From positions 5,270,001 to 5,334,000 of the forward strand of contig SPDT01000001.1 of assembly GCA_008477525.1 (NCBI GenBank): a DNA stretch of 64,000 nucleotides, written 5' to 3'. Both the position numbers and the translations under genes were made by a program. Numbering within the stretch: position 1 is the stretch's first letter; the number at the start of each line of letters is the position of its first letter. This document shows positions 1 through 10,302 of this stretch, in pieces. The notes beneath the pieces were generated by a model that saw only the letters and a program-made list of their open reading frames with translations, made no database searches and was not told the origin of the DNA. The DNA comes from Hypomyces perniciosus. Its lineage: Eukaryota > Ascomycota > Sordariomycetes > Hypocreales > Hypocreaceae.

Positions 1-1143
1 AATGCGAGAGGTGGCCGCTTCTTGCATAATACTAGCGTATCTTCAAAGATTCCTGTGCAACTGAAAGGAGTACTCTGTACAAGGTACTAATAATGGGTGG
101 ACGATGTCGTCCAACCATGCCTTACGCCAAGGGTGGTCGGAACCAACCCCTACGACAACCCCTTGCCCCCTGCTAACACCATGAATCACCATCCATAACA
201 AGATGGTACGTAACCGAGAAGGGGACTCGGGGTTTATCGTTAATCATATGGCGCATAGGCCCACCTACCACACAGTACGCCGAGCATGGCTCGTTATTAC
301 AAGTAGATGAGTCCAAAAGTTCCCCAGAGGACCAGACTTGCAGGGATCAGATGTGCGGAGATCCCCGTCAATCCCTGCATGGCAAATGAACTAGAAAGAA
401 GAAATTGCTTGGCGCTGACGAGAGTATTGTAACGAACCCTTATACTCCGTACCGTTTACATTGATGGGGCAAAAGATCATGTAATTGGTCGCCTTTGTAG
501 CAATTAATCTCACCGCACAAACCCTCTATAACAGCTTATTGTGCTGGGCTGTGAGAGTATGTCTATGAACTTGTTCTAGGATGACGGTCAGGCCTGCTTA
601 TGGTGGTGTCTGGAGTCATATCATGCATTGGACAAGTTACTGAGAGGGAATATCGACAAGATCAGGGGTTGTAATAGCATTCGTTAGCTTCATGGGATAG
701 TGGTCATCACATTTATCAGGAACTTGGCATCTGTTGAGATTTGTTGTGGGAACTGATGGGGGCACCGGCATCCCCGGCGTGGTACAGCCTCGAGTCAATG
801 GGTTGCTTAGCTCTTTGTGTGTTTACCCCCTTACCTAGCAGCATGCGACGCTAGTAAAGGAGTAAAATAGCGATTGCTATCCACCAAGTACACTACCAGT
901 TAGGGCATATTTCTTCTTTTTGTTGCCTGCATTGGCATCGTGTTCTTGGTCAGGCTGGGTAGTGCATCGTCCTTCCCGGCAGTCAATGTCTCATCTACAG
1001 ATTTCTAGAGCCCACTGTGGTTTGGCGCGTATCAAGGGTTCATGCCTGTTGGATATTATAAGGCAGCCAATCACTACCTTCCTGCTGATTGGCAAGGGCT
1101 CTCGTCTCTTGTCAATATTTCTGCTGGGACGAGCCATACCAAG
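1..1143. other. No gene recognised
   Basis: I see no convincing coding sequence here; short open frames have no protein-like composition. Positions 443-451 carry TACTCCGTA, a 9-mer that recurs through the window. The last part is the presumed promoter of the methyltransferase relic that follows. Confidence 0.5.
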
Positions 1144-2041
1144 ATGTCAACTACGCCAGCAACTGTTGGGGTCGAGGTGGACCAGGGTGATTCTGAATCG
1201 ACGTATGGCGATGAGATCTCGTCAGCCAGCATCTCCTTGTCCAGCAGTATCGAGTGGTATGTGTGGAAGCATGGCCGACGCTACCACGGCTACTATGCGG
1301 GAGACTATATCTTTCCCAATGATGAACAAGAGCAACAGCGCCTCGATGTGGTTCACTACGCGTACTACGGTCTGCTCGAAGAACGACTTTTTCTCGCTCC
1401 AATCAAACCCGAGGAACTCAAAGTTCTAGACATAGGTACCGGTAGTACCCCCAAATGTGAAATTCCTGGTCGACAACGTCGAACTGCAGTGGGATGAGCC
1501 AGATAAATACGACTTTATCCACTGCCGGTACATGGCTGGTTCCATTAAAGACTGGCCAAGACTTATCCGACAGATCTTCGATAACCTAAACCCAGGAGGA
1601 TGGGTCGAGTTCCAGGAATCTGATAATAACCCCTACTCGGAAGACGACTCGCTGAAACCTGATAATGCCATTATCCTGCTAATGAACCGTCTCATGGATG
1701 CCTGCTGCAAGAACGGCCGCACCCTAAACCCCGCCCCGTCCTTCAAGGGGTGGGCTGAGGCAGCCGGCTTCACTGGCGTCACTGAGCAGCGATTCAAGCT
1801 CCCCATCGGTAGTTGGCCCAAGGATGAACGGCTCAAAGAAGTCGGTAACTTGTTACGCCTGAGTTTCATTGAAGGACTCGAAGCCCTTACTGCGGTGCCA
1901 TTTAGAGATATCCTGGGCTGGTCGCAAGAGGAAGTGGAGGTTCTGAACTACATGGTTCGGTTGGCATTGCGAGCCAGACATACTCACGCCATGTTCAATT
2001 TCTTTGTCGTTTATGGGCAAAAACCATTTGAATCAGCCTAA
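1144..2041 (+). pseudogene. LaeA-like SAM methyltransferase with deleted SAM pocket
   Basis: The first part (1144-~1445) reads as the N-terminal half of a fungal LaeA/TAM-type methyltransferase: an acidic Ser/Thr-rich leader, then GRRYHGYYAGDY, PNDEQEQQRLD and the start of motif I, LDIGTG. The rest (from ~1446, different frame) resumes with PPNVKFLVDNVEL, then YDFIHCRYMAGSIKDWPRL, NPGGWVEFQE and a C-terminal tail ending FNFFVVYGQKPFESA. The residues expected between LDIGTG and VPPN (roughly 30-35 in family members, including the rest of the glycine-rich SAM loop and the next acidic strand) are absent, and the join changes frame. I infer an internal deletion. Relatives regulate secondary metabolism or tailor metabolites, but this copy should be inactive. 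An intron cannot explain the gap, because the two halves lie only a few bases apart. Confidence 0.8.
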
Positions 2042-3975
2042 ACGATTATTAAACATGAATCAACTTGGAGGACAACCTTAATTTACTTGAACTGGTGTTA
2101 ATTCAATCAATGAGCTTGGTTGATCGAGACAGATGCGTTGAATTGGGGGATGTTTGGAAATATAGGATCTGCAGCCTTTTTTTTATTCGCTCCTCCTTTA
2201 TATATTATTGGTTTCTCTATCTCCTATATACGTTCTCAGAAATGCAGTTACAAGCGTTGAAATCCTCGCTCTGCTTCATACACCCGGCCTTGTTCCCGTT
2301 TGATCGCGCCTTGGTGCTATATCTTACGCTAGTTTTTGAAAGGGAGGAGTTATCGGGGCATCATACCTAGTTGCTTACGGAATGGATAATGTACAAAGTA
2401 CTGGCCTCTGAGATTATCATACACGAGAATCGGAATGGACAGCATACGCGAATCCGATTGGTGTTCGGGGCAATATACTTCCGAGTTGACTTTATTTGAT
2501 AAATATGCATCGCCTCTCCAATTCCTGCAAGCCATAGATATAGAGAGCATCTTGGCAACTATTTTGCGTTAGTAGGAGTACAAATGCAGAGAATGAGACT
2601 TAATATGCTGCAGATGATCGGATAGTATTTCAATTACCCTGGTACATGCATTGCCGATGTAAGTGGCCGCTGGCAAAGTACTTTTGGAGATTGGGAAACA
2701 TGGGTCACTTTGTTTTCATTACACTGTGCTCCACTCCAGTGAGTACATGGCGAGTGGCGCGCTAGTGTGACACAACCAGATGCAATTTGAGTGTGGTGCC
2801 ATGCGTGTGTTGGCAGAGAAAATGCGCGAGACTCCAGTGTGGCCAGTTCCAAGATCAGGCAAAGGCTAATAATACTATTGATGCAGTACTCCGTACGGAG
2901 TACCAATCGCAGGTATACCCGAACATGGTTGCAAGAATCCTGGCAACCAGTGACGCCATTCTTAATCTACAAGAGCTGGCCTTGTATCTGCCTATTAAAG
3001 GCGAGGGCGCGTACCGTAAGGCGGCGCAGAACTGATAAACGCTCAAAGGAGTCTATCCCTATCTTAAACCTTCGAAATGTGTAATTACGTTTACGTAGGT
3101 TTGATAAAGCAATCTTGAAGTTACTATACTTATGCTAGAATAGAAAATATTCGAATGCACTCACACTTACTGGATTGCGGAATCATGGTGTGATAAATAC
3201 ATCGAAACGCAGCGAAGGTGTCCTGTCAAAGTTACAAAGAACGAGTACTGGTAAAAGTATTTTTTAAAATTATACCTTTAATTTGCTGACTTATATTTAA
3301 TAGGGTACAGGCTGGCGGTATGCGACTTGAGTATTAGATCATAAATTCCTTTACTATCTCTAGGTAGCTGTCAAAAGCGGCAGGAAACGACAGGCGAGGA
3401 AATAAGATGATAGGATCCCACTACTTACATATTGAGAAAGGTAGTAGTGTGTAACCGGCCAACATGTTTAAGTAGTTACTTTATTTAGACTTAATATATT
3501 CTCTGCCTGAGGTGACCCGATCCATGTTGCTATCTGGGGATAACTTCTGTTGGCTTTTCCCCGATGATTTACCGGCCCCGAACGGGAGATTAGCTCATCG
3601 GAACGTTATTCTAAAGCGCATGCTATCGTATAACATCGGTCTTGTTATCGGAATAATGAGGAAGATTGTATGTAAGAGAGATTATTATTTTCTGAGATGG
3701 AAGACAGGATGCGCGTCATTTCTTTTCTATGATAAAACAGCTGGGAAGGAAACCAATTACAATGGAGGATTAGGTCAACAGACATACACATCACGGTGTA
3801 ATAGAGTGGAAATTTAAGTGACTGGAATGCCCTATAATCATGATGTGCTCAGGTTGACTACGTAACCGTATTACACAACATATACAGCTATAGAAACAGA
3901 CAGTAAGGCGGAGTCCCATGTAATTACCGACCTCTTTTGAAGAACGTTGTACATAGTCTTGCTTTAATTAAAAAT
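2042..3975. other. Intergenic, no gene recognised
   Basis: About 1.9 kb, partly AT-rich (3060-3500), without a coding sequence I can defend. The only structured feature is the 16-nt palindrome TACTCCGTACGGAGTA at 2887-2902, two overlapping copies of the 9-mer found elsewhere in the window. A 101-codon open frame at 3512-3817 has no recognisable motif. Confidence 0.5.
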
Positions 3976-4508
3976 TTAACGAATGAAAGACAAAAGCCAG
4001 CTCCCCCAACTGCCAGCTCCACGACGACGCAACTCCGCTTCAATTCGAGCCACTTGTGCTTCGGCCTCAGGTATTTTCACTGTACGTTCATGCCATCTGT
4101 TTTTAAGTTCCTCTGTAGAGGGCATATCGAGCTTTCCCGCCTCAATCTCCTTTATGCGAGCCTCACTCTCAGACAAGAATTTCTGACTCGGCATAACCTT
4201 GACATAACCACCATCGAGAACGACATTTATTAGCTCAATTTTGCCCCCCAGTTGTTCATACTCTTGCATGAACTTCTCGAAATCGTCACCGGTAGCATCA
4301 TGTACTTGGCGATATTATTAGCGGCATCTTGAGCTAGGGAAAGGTTCTTACCTGTAAAATAACCTTCGGGGAGAGCCTCCAACCACCATTTACCCAAAAG
4401 CCCGTATCCCTTCTCTATGATGGCTTTCATCCAGGGCTTCTCGTACTCGGTTGTCCATAGTATATGAGAGTTGTTGGACTCTCTAACGAATTCGTCAAAA
4501 GTCATCAT
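3976..4508 (-). CDS. Two-exon hypothetical protein, 161 aa
   Basis: Exons are 4508-4352 and 4304-3976. The 47-nt intron (4351-4305) has donor GTAAGA, a GCTAAT branch-like site and acceptor AAG. The splice joins ...EGYFT to VHDATGDDFEKFMQEYEQ in frame, which explains why two overlapping frames look protein-like here. The protein has no motif I recognise: an aromatic N-terminal part (ILWTTEYEKPWMKAIIEKGY), a central acidic segment, then a charged helical C-terminus (LSESEARIKEIEAGKL, EAQVARIEAELRRR) likely to form a short coiled coil. It is soluble, with no signal peptide or membrane helix. The coherent splice argues for a real gene. Confidence 0.65.
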
Positions 4509-5127
4509 GAACGGTGTGAGATCAATGGTACTGAAAGATGCGTTCGGATTTCAGTTTGGGAAAGCTCAGGAAATGGCCACCCTTAAGTAGTCACCAACTT
4601 GCTATGGGAAACAAGACGGGTAGTCGGCTACGCTCAGGGACCCAGCTTGATGGAGGAGAGATTGCCTCATTCTGAGACTAATGCCACTAGATCTTTTAGC
4701 GAGTTCCATCTGTGGCGTTACAAGGTAGTAAGGTCCTCTGAGGCGACCTAAGTCTTCACGGTTATGCGATTGGCAGTGTGATTGTTTAACCCTGTTACCG
4801 TTCTGGGTGTTAAAACCGTCTTTTGTTGCATGTGACCTAGAGATTATTCACGCTTATATGGGCGGGCGACCTATCAGAATAAGGGGTTGTGGATATAGCA
4901 TTACACCCTCTTGTCGATTATCTAGGGGGAGTCGGAGTCAAGCCTTGGCGAGACTATGAGGCTTGCTAGCATTCCTATCTATTATGGGAAACATGCGTAA
5001 AGGGACTTAAAAACACAAGAGAGCTAAGTATTGACAACCGTCTGCATGGAAGGCATGTCAATGCCAAGACTGGGGCTAGATGGTAGCCCACACCATGGAA
5101 TAAGTACTACAAGGGTCCGCATGGTAT

Positions 5128-5226
5128 CTGCTGGTCACTTTTATAGAGTCGAGACCTTGACTACAGTACCAAGTACGGATACCCTGGGCTGGTCACGAGA
5201 GGAAATGAAACGCCGTTATCCGGTGA
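5128..5226 (+). pseudogene. Relic of a LaeA-like methyltransferase C-terminus
   Basis: The translated stretch VETLTTVPSTDTLGWSREEM matches EALTAVPFRDILGWSQEEV of the methyltransferase relic at 1144-2041 at most positions. Nothing else of the enzyme can be followed in any frame nearby, so this is a small leftover of a second copy. The flanking 4509-5127 and 5227-5346 hold nothing else I recognise. Confidence 0.5.
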
Positions 5227-5346
5227 GCACTGCGGTCCAAGGATACTTTATGTTGTCTCTTGACTGGATTTTGCATAGATGTCAAGTCCACTTCTCCCGG
5301 CAGTGCGCAATATCGTTCTCCCTATTCTACCACTTAATTCGTTGAC

Positions 5347-6725
5347 CTATAATTGCTGAGGAAGACGTGATCGGCAGCTAATGAAAGTGAGTCCGTTGTC
5401 GAAAGCAGCAGGGCAGTTGGGATCTAATGCTTCGCTTGCAGCCTGTGCTAGGGTGTGAAGGCCTGAATAGTTCTCTCCATTTCCAAGTGCCGGGGTATTC
5501 TCGGAAACGGCTTCCCACGCATTCTCTATAGAGTGGTGTCGCGAACCTGGTGTTTGTGTTGGATTTTCGGGAGAAGGGCTGACTGCGGTGCCACAGTCTC
5601 TGCTCGCAACAACACGAACAACTTTGTCCGGCAGCCTAGGCTGGTGGCGTGTCCTTCTTGGTGTCTCATCGTCCTGTACCTCGGTCCCGGCAGCATCGCG
5701 TTTTCGTTTATCTGGTTCAACGTTGCATGTAATATAGTGCTCCTCGGGCCAAATCAACTGCTGATATTCATCAAGAATCGCTTGTGCCGCCGATTTTGCC
5801 TCATTCGAGTATGTGCTCAACCATTTGCTCTCTTTCATCTCAGCAAGATGCTTTTTATATTTGCGCCTCCAGTGGGTAGTATTCTTATCCCAACTTGCTA
5901 TCATACTAGTTTCAATTAACATGCAGAGGATACTGATCTCTTACATCTGGTCTAGAATGTCATCGCAGAGTAGAGTGCCATAATCAATCTCTTCGCTGTC
6001 CGGCCGAAGCATCTTGCAAAACTTTACTCGTTTTCGACCGCCCATGATGATACAAGCGTAATCTCCTTCACATCCATAAGCTATCCAGGCCTGAAGCTGG
6101 TTGAGAATGTAGAAAACTCCGAAACACGAGGACGCAAATGAACCTGTATTGGAGAATCTGTGGCTCAAGTTCAGACTTCTTGCCGACAGAATGTCGAAGT
6201 AGTTTCTGGAGGTTTTGACGGCTGTGTTTTTGCGGTCCGAGTTCAAGAAGTGTGTGTGAATCCTCCCAGAATGATGCAGGGGTTTCCCGCCACTCTTTGA
6301 GATTTGCTTTAGTATCGTCTTGGGACACAGCATTCTGGTTGGTAAGTTCAGGCAAGTCGATGTTGATAGACCCCTTCGCCGGTTGATTTAGGCAAGTCGA
6401 TGTCGACAATTTCTTCAGTAGGTTCAGGCAGTTCGTCCTCGACAGCTTCAGGATCGTCGATATAGTTTCTGTCGTAGTTACTGCCATTGGAATCTCCAGT
6501 GACGTGGACGTCGTAAATTTTAGTAGTCTCGGACACAAATAGAGATGAGTGAGGAACGAGTAACCGTTGAAAAAATTGGACGACATCTTTACTTTGCGTT
6601 AAAAGTGTGCTAAGGCGATCCTCTGGAGGATAACGCTGCAAGAAGCGGATGATACCGTCTAACGTATCGTCGTGATGCTTCCTGATTGGCAGGAATGTGT
6701 AGTACCAGTAATTGCCACGCAACAT
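5347..6725 (-). pseudogene. Unknown 445-codon gene with two homopolymer frame breaks
   Basis: Three frames on this strand read as one protein. It starts at 6725 with MLRGNYWYYTFLPIRKHHDD. The frame changes at the G4 run at 6371-6374, between a direct repeat encoding DIDLP twice, and again at the A5 run at 6227-6231. It then continues through GCEGDYACIIMGGRKRVKF. A 39-nt intron (5944-5906, donor GTAAGA, acceptor TAG) joins CDDILDQ to IMIASWDKNTTHWRRKYKKH. The last exon runs to the stop at 5347. Removing one base from each run makes the exons total 1,338 nt, exactly 446 codons with the stop. The product is unknown: a charged middle part with RKRDAAG and no membrane helix. Sequencing error in the homopolymers is an alternative to real decay. 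Confidence 0.55.
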
Positions 6726-6796
6726 GGTGAGAAAGAAAAACTAAAGGTTAAGGGACAAGTAACTTGGGTTCTCAAAAAGTGGAGTCAAGAATAAAT

Positions 6797-6882
6797 AGGA
6801 CCCACAGCGCTATGCCTAAAGTAATTTCATAATAGACGTACATCAGTTTTGGAATTTCTTTAGGCATAGCGCTGTGGGTCCT
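6797..6882. repeat. Perfect 25-bp inverted repeat, 36-nt loop
   Basis: The arms 6797-6821 and 6858-6882 are exact reverse complements (core ACCCACAGCGCTATGCC). They are separated by 36 nt of AT-rich sequence and lie about 70 bp upstream of the start of the 5347-6725 gene. It could be a miniature foldback element or a transcribed hairpin. No target duplication is evident. Confidence 0.85.
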
Positions 6883-7490
6883 GTAACGCCACGGGTGCCT
6901 TGGTGTTTCCAGCCATTAAGAAATATCGCCTAGTAGTAGTTAAGCACCTATTTTAGTGGTAAGATTTCAGTGCCAGAAAGAAAACCAAACAAAACAAAAA
7001 AAACCACTGACGTAGAGTAGATTGCGAGTGGCTCTATCGATGGGTATGTTCTAGCAGAACGTACTCGCTCCCGTCAGACTCTATCATCTGATGATTTCTC
7101 AATCTGCCAGTGCCTGATAATCTGGAGATTCTTGCGAGTTGGTGGAACCCGAGCAACTGCATGGAATTACATCGCCATAAATACAAATGACATTGGCAAC
7201 CCTACAGTAAATCATCCTGGTCGACTTTTTCTTTGCCCAATTTAGGGGTTATTGGTTGCCTTATTTTCACACTGAGACTCACATCCTACTGGTTATAGAC
7301 TCACCGCTACATCGCCATGCATCACGAACTCAATTCGGGTGAGATCCTCGAGGCAGGAATAACGCTCCCTCTCGTTACCAGTTGTACCATTGTATATGCT
7401 TTCTAGAAAGTCAAAACTCAAGTCACGGTGGCGTCAGGGCATTGCTCATGGAAATCAAGGGGTGATTCTTAGCTCTTTTATTTTCCTCCC
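6883..7490. other. Intergenic, no gene recognised
   Basis: No coding sequence or repeat stands out between the inverted repeat and the target duplication of the SINE-like element. Confidence 0.5.
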
Positions 7491-7505
7491 TGTTGCACTC
7501 CTGAG

Positions 7506-8058
7506 TTTGTTTGTTTGTTTGTTTTATTATTTACGTCCACTAAGTAAACTAGTTACACAAATCCCTTATGGGCAATAGGACGTCAGGAGCCGGCGGCTTG
7601 CGCCGCTGTTCGCTGAGTTTCAATTTACAAAAGAAAGAAGGGTTATCCAAGGCCCAGGGCCTCAGGCACCAGGATGAAAAACCCTCTTCACAGAGGGGAA
7701 AAAACCTGAGTGCTAGCTGTCGGGACCTCTTGCGAGGCGACGTAGTTTTCGAGGCCTCTCGCGTGGGAGGCAGTGTGTCATCGTCGGCAACACCTCTTGC
7801 GAGGCGGTAGCCGTGCCTCTTGCGAGGCAGAGTGTCGTCTATTGCCTCTCACGAGGCAATATGCTAGCAGCGGAGCTGCATAGATGTCGTCGCCAGCTCT
7901 CGAGGGAGGTGAAGCTCTCCGAATTCCTCCCTCTTTGTGCGCTGTTAGGGCCCGGTAAGCCCAAGCGGAGAGACAGGCCAGTAGGCCTGCAAAAATTACC
8001 CCGCACGTTACCAAGCCATAACAGCTGCTAGCGTGGGAGAATTTTTACAGGGGAGAGT
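7506..8058 (-). mobile_element. SINE-like retroposon, copy A (553 bp)
   Basis: The element is flanked by a perfect 15-bp direct repeat TGTTGCACTCCTGAG at 7491-7505 and 8059-8073, as expected for target-primed reverse transcription. In the sense (minus) strand it starts ACTCTCCCCTG and ends GGACGTAAATAATAA followed by an (AAAC)n tail abutting the target duplication. The interior has small hairpins of the form GCCTC-GCAA-GAGGC (7725-7738, 7792-7805, 7815-7828, 7844-7857), a CCCTCT-GTGA-AGAGGG hairpin (7682-7697) and an 8-bp stem (7902-7909 with 7926-7933). It has no coding capacity. The same family lies inverted at 62353-63176. I see no convincing Pol III A/B box, so 'SINE-like' describes size, tail and target duplication, not a proven promoter. 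It presumably depends on a LINE elsewhere. Confidence 0.85.
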
Positions 8059-8173
8059 TGTTGCACTCCTGAGGAGATAAAGTTCTATGTTCTTCCGAAG
8101 GAACGTGGCCGTGGTGAGATTTCTTTTCTTTATGCAATAATCAGTATGTCTCCTCCGCATCCTGTTTCAATTG

Positions 8174-9100
8174 CTATAGGGAGCTGAACAGTTTCAAAAT
8201 ACCTGATTCAGAACGCGTATCCCCAATCTGCAGCGGCGGTCTAAACACCTTAGAAACAGCATCCTCACCGAGTATCAATGGAAAAAAAAAAAACTGCCAG
8301 TCATGTCCTTGAACGATGAGGCCAGCTAGAAACTCAATCGTGGGTGGATGATTGACCCCCCCAACGTAGGCTTCCCCACTGGGCCGAGTGCCATGTGGCA
8401 ATCTGGAGCAAGGCGGCATCGTACTATTCTCCATGGCGTTTCGTTGCGATAGATATTGCAATCGGATGTTTTCTTAAGGCTCTCCAAATGGTATGATTGG
8501 CGGAGTCCCCCAGATGTTGACTACGAATAGTGTCGATGATGTCCTGCTCCTCAGATCGCTTTAGACGAATGCTAAGACAAAAATCAACCATAACTTGCAC
8601 AGCGCGTTTTTTGGTATGTATTCCTGGAGCAGCCCAACAGTAGTGCTGCTATATAATTAGCGAACGAGCAAGAAGAGCACAAGAGATCGGACTACACCAA
8701 TATTCGGAGTCGAGACAACCACCGTTGTTTGAGTCATCCTCCAGCACCCAATCTAGAACTAGTGCATGAACGCACGCATTCCAGGAGGACTCTCCTTTGC
8801 CATCAGGGTAGCATTCGCTGGCCTGACTCAAAATTTGATGAACAAGACAGCGTTGAGGATATCGGCGAGCAGCTGTATCTGCGTTATCACAGAAGAAGCA
8901 CCCAGGGGGCTCGAGATCCCCAAACTGTGACCTGTCAGCAAGGCCTCGGAAATGTCACAGCCTATAAAGCACACCTCGTCTTTGAGCCTCATCGATGAGA
9001 TCCTATCCCAATTGTAGATACGTTTCCGGTCTCGGCAAAGAGCCTGGAGCGATGGAGGTTGAGGGTCAAACGCGAAGTTGGCCTGGCGGAAACCCGTCCG
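8174..9100 (-). pseudogene. Decayed PD-(D/E)XK-nuclease-like fungal gene
   Basis: Reading 9000 down to 8174 in several frames recovers the order of conserved blocks of a fungal PD-(D/E)XK-like family: ASECYPDGKGESSWNACVHALVLDWVL, split here by its frame, then QVMVDFCLSIRLKRSEEQ, WRALRKHPIAISIATKRHG, ALLQIATWHSAQWGSLRWG, and FLAGLIVQGHDWQ. Family members usually show ISIETK, so the catalytic Glu position is Ala here. An in-frame TAG at 8424-8426 follows KRHGE, and the frame changes several times. The gene is dead. The family assignment rests on the order of motifs I remember. A second, different PD-(D/E)XK-like gene lies at 51130-55802. Confidence 0.6.
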
Positions 9101-10031
9101 CTGGCACCACCTTCACCCACAGCTACATTATGACTCACACCACAGTTTACTATGGATAACTTTGAATGCACATCTGCCACATTATATCTTCCAGATGCAT
9201 ATTATAGACATTTCCAACTTGTCAAGTCCACGGGTGGATCCACAGCCGCGTTCGGCATCAAAGCCCAACACTGTGGTTCACGACCACCACCAAGCTATCA
9301 CGACTAGACCTGGGCACACAACACCCTACCACAAGGGTCAGACTCAACGAATACCCAATGGTGATGCACATGACGACGCAGCTGATGGTGCGAGACATAC
9401 CAAGGGACTAGAACCAGGGGTGACTATGTATTTCTGCTGTTGTCAGTCAAATGGCCACGATGCTTCATATGATGAAAGTCGATTCCCACCTTCATAGCAT
9501 CCCAATTTATATCCCTATTAGAACTCCAGCTACATAGCACATGTACGCCTCTCCTACAACACATGCTTCTCAGACTGGCTTGGCAAGACCCCGGAATGCT
9601 ACGAACGTTGGGGACTCGGGGCCAGCAGGCGACCGGAGCAGCAACCAGGAGGTAGGGCGATAAGCCAGTTGGCAAATGTTGATTGGTCTGCTTGTCAATA
9701 ATCTGCACTGTTCACGCAGTATTTGGTAGCGCACGAGAATGGTCACTCACTTGGCATTGGATCCCGGCCCGCCGTCCACGCAATACTGCTATGTATATAT
9801 AGCAGATATTCTTTCAGTATTTGACTCCCGAAAATTTGTCACTCAAGTACACTTTTCCAATACCAGGTGTCAACTTTATAGGTTTGTCCATCTTCCACCA
9901 TCCACTATACCATATACGTACATCGGGCTTTTAACACTATTCTTAGGTCACCTTGACCTCGCTACACGTTCCATCAAATACACTCTATCCCTTTCTTTCT
10001 CAACCAAATACATCGGCCGATCCCAGAAGCA
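9101..10031. other. Intergenic; upstream region of small gene
   Basis: No defensible gene. From about 9930 to 10020 the plus strand is pyrimidine-rich (CTCTATCCCTTTCTTTCTCAA), typical of fungal promoters just before a start codon. TATATATAG lies at about 9794-9802. Confidence 0.5.
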
Positions 10032-10244
10032 ATGGCGGATGCTAGGGAGAGCAAGAGTAGTGACCGCTCCTCGGGAGGCTACAGCGGGGAAGAACAGGAA
10101 GCTGTTACAATAGATGTCCAGGCAAGCAAGATGGTCATATCGTCTGGCAGGGTTACTCGGATGGACAGAAGCGCTAGGAGGGCTAAAATGGAGCAGCAGA
10201 GAAAGGAGGAGGACAAGAAGGAGCAGGAGAAGGCAGAAAGTTGA
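10032..10244 (+). CDS. Small charged hypothetical protein, 70 aa
   Basis: The ATG follows a pyrimidine-rich leader, and the frame ends in a lysine/glutamate-rich helix (RRAKMEQQRKEEDKKEQEK) with an N-terminal Ser/Gly/acidic segment (ADARESKSSDRSSGGYSGEE). Composition is protein-like but low complexity, and there is no domain. It converges on the kinase gene, with 58 bp between the two stop codons. It could be a real short gene or a chance frame. Confidence 0.45.
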   Translation: MADARESKSSDRSSGGYSGEEQEAVTIDVQASKMVISSGRVTRMDRSARRAKMEQQRKEEDKKEQEKAES

Positions 10245-10302
10245 TTCATGGATGGCTTACTGGATTAACTAGCATAGTTTACACAAAAACTATCGATTCT
10301 CT

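Noticed and set aside
920..1429. 169-codon plus-strand frame
   Set aside because: It overlaps the methyltransferase relic in a different frame and has low-complexity, non-protein-like composition.
4230..4269. Frameshift in the gene at 3976-4508
   Set aside because: A 47-nt intron with GTAAGA donor and AAG acceptor joins the two frames exactly.
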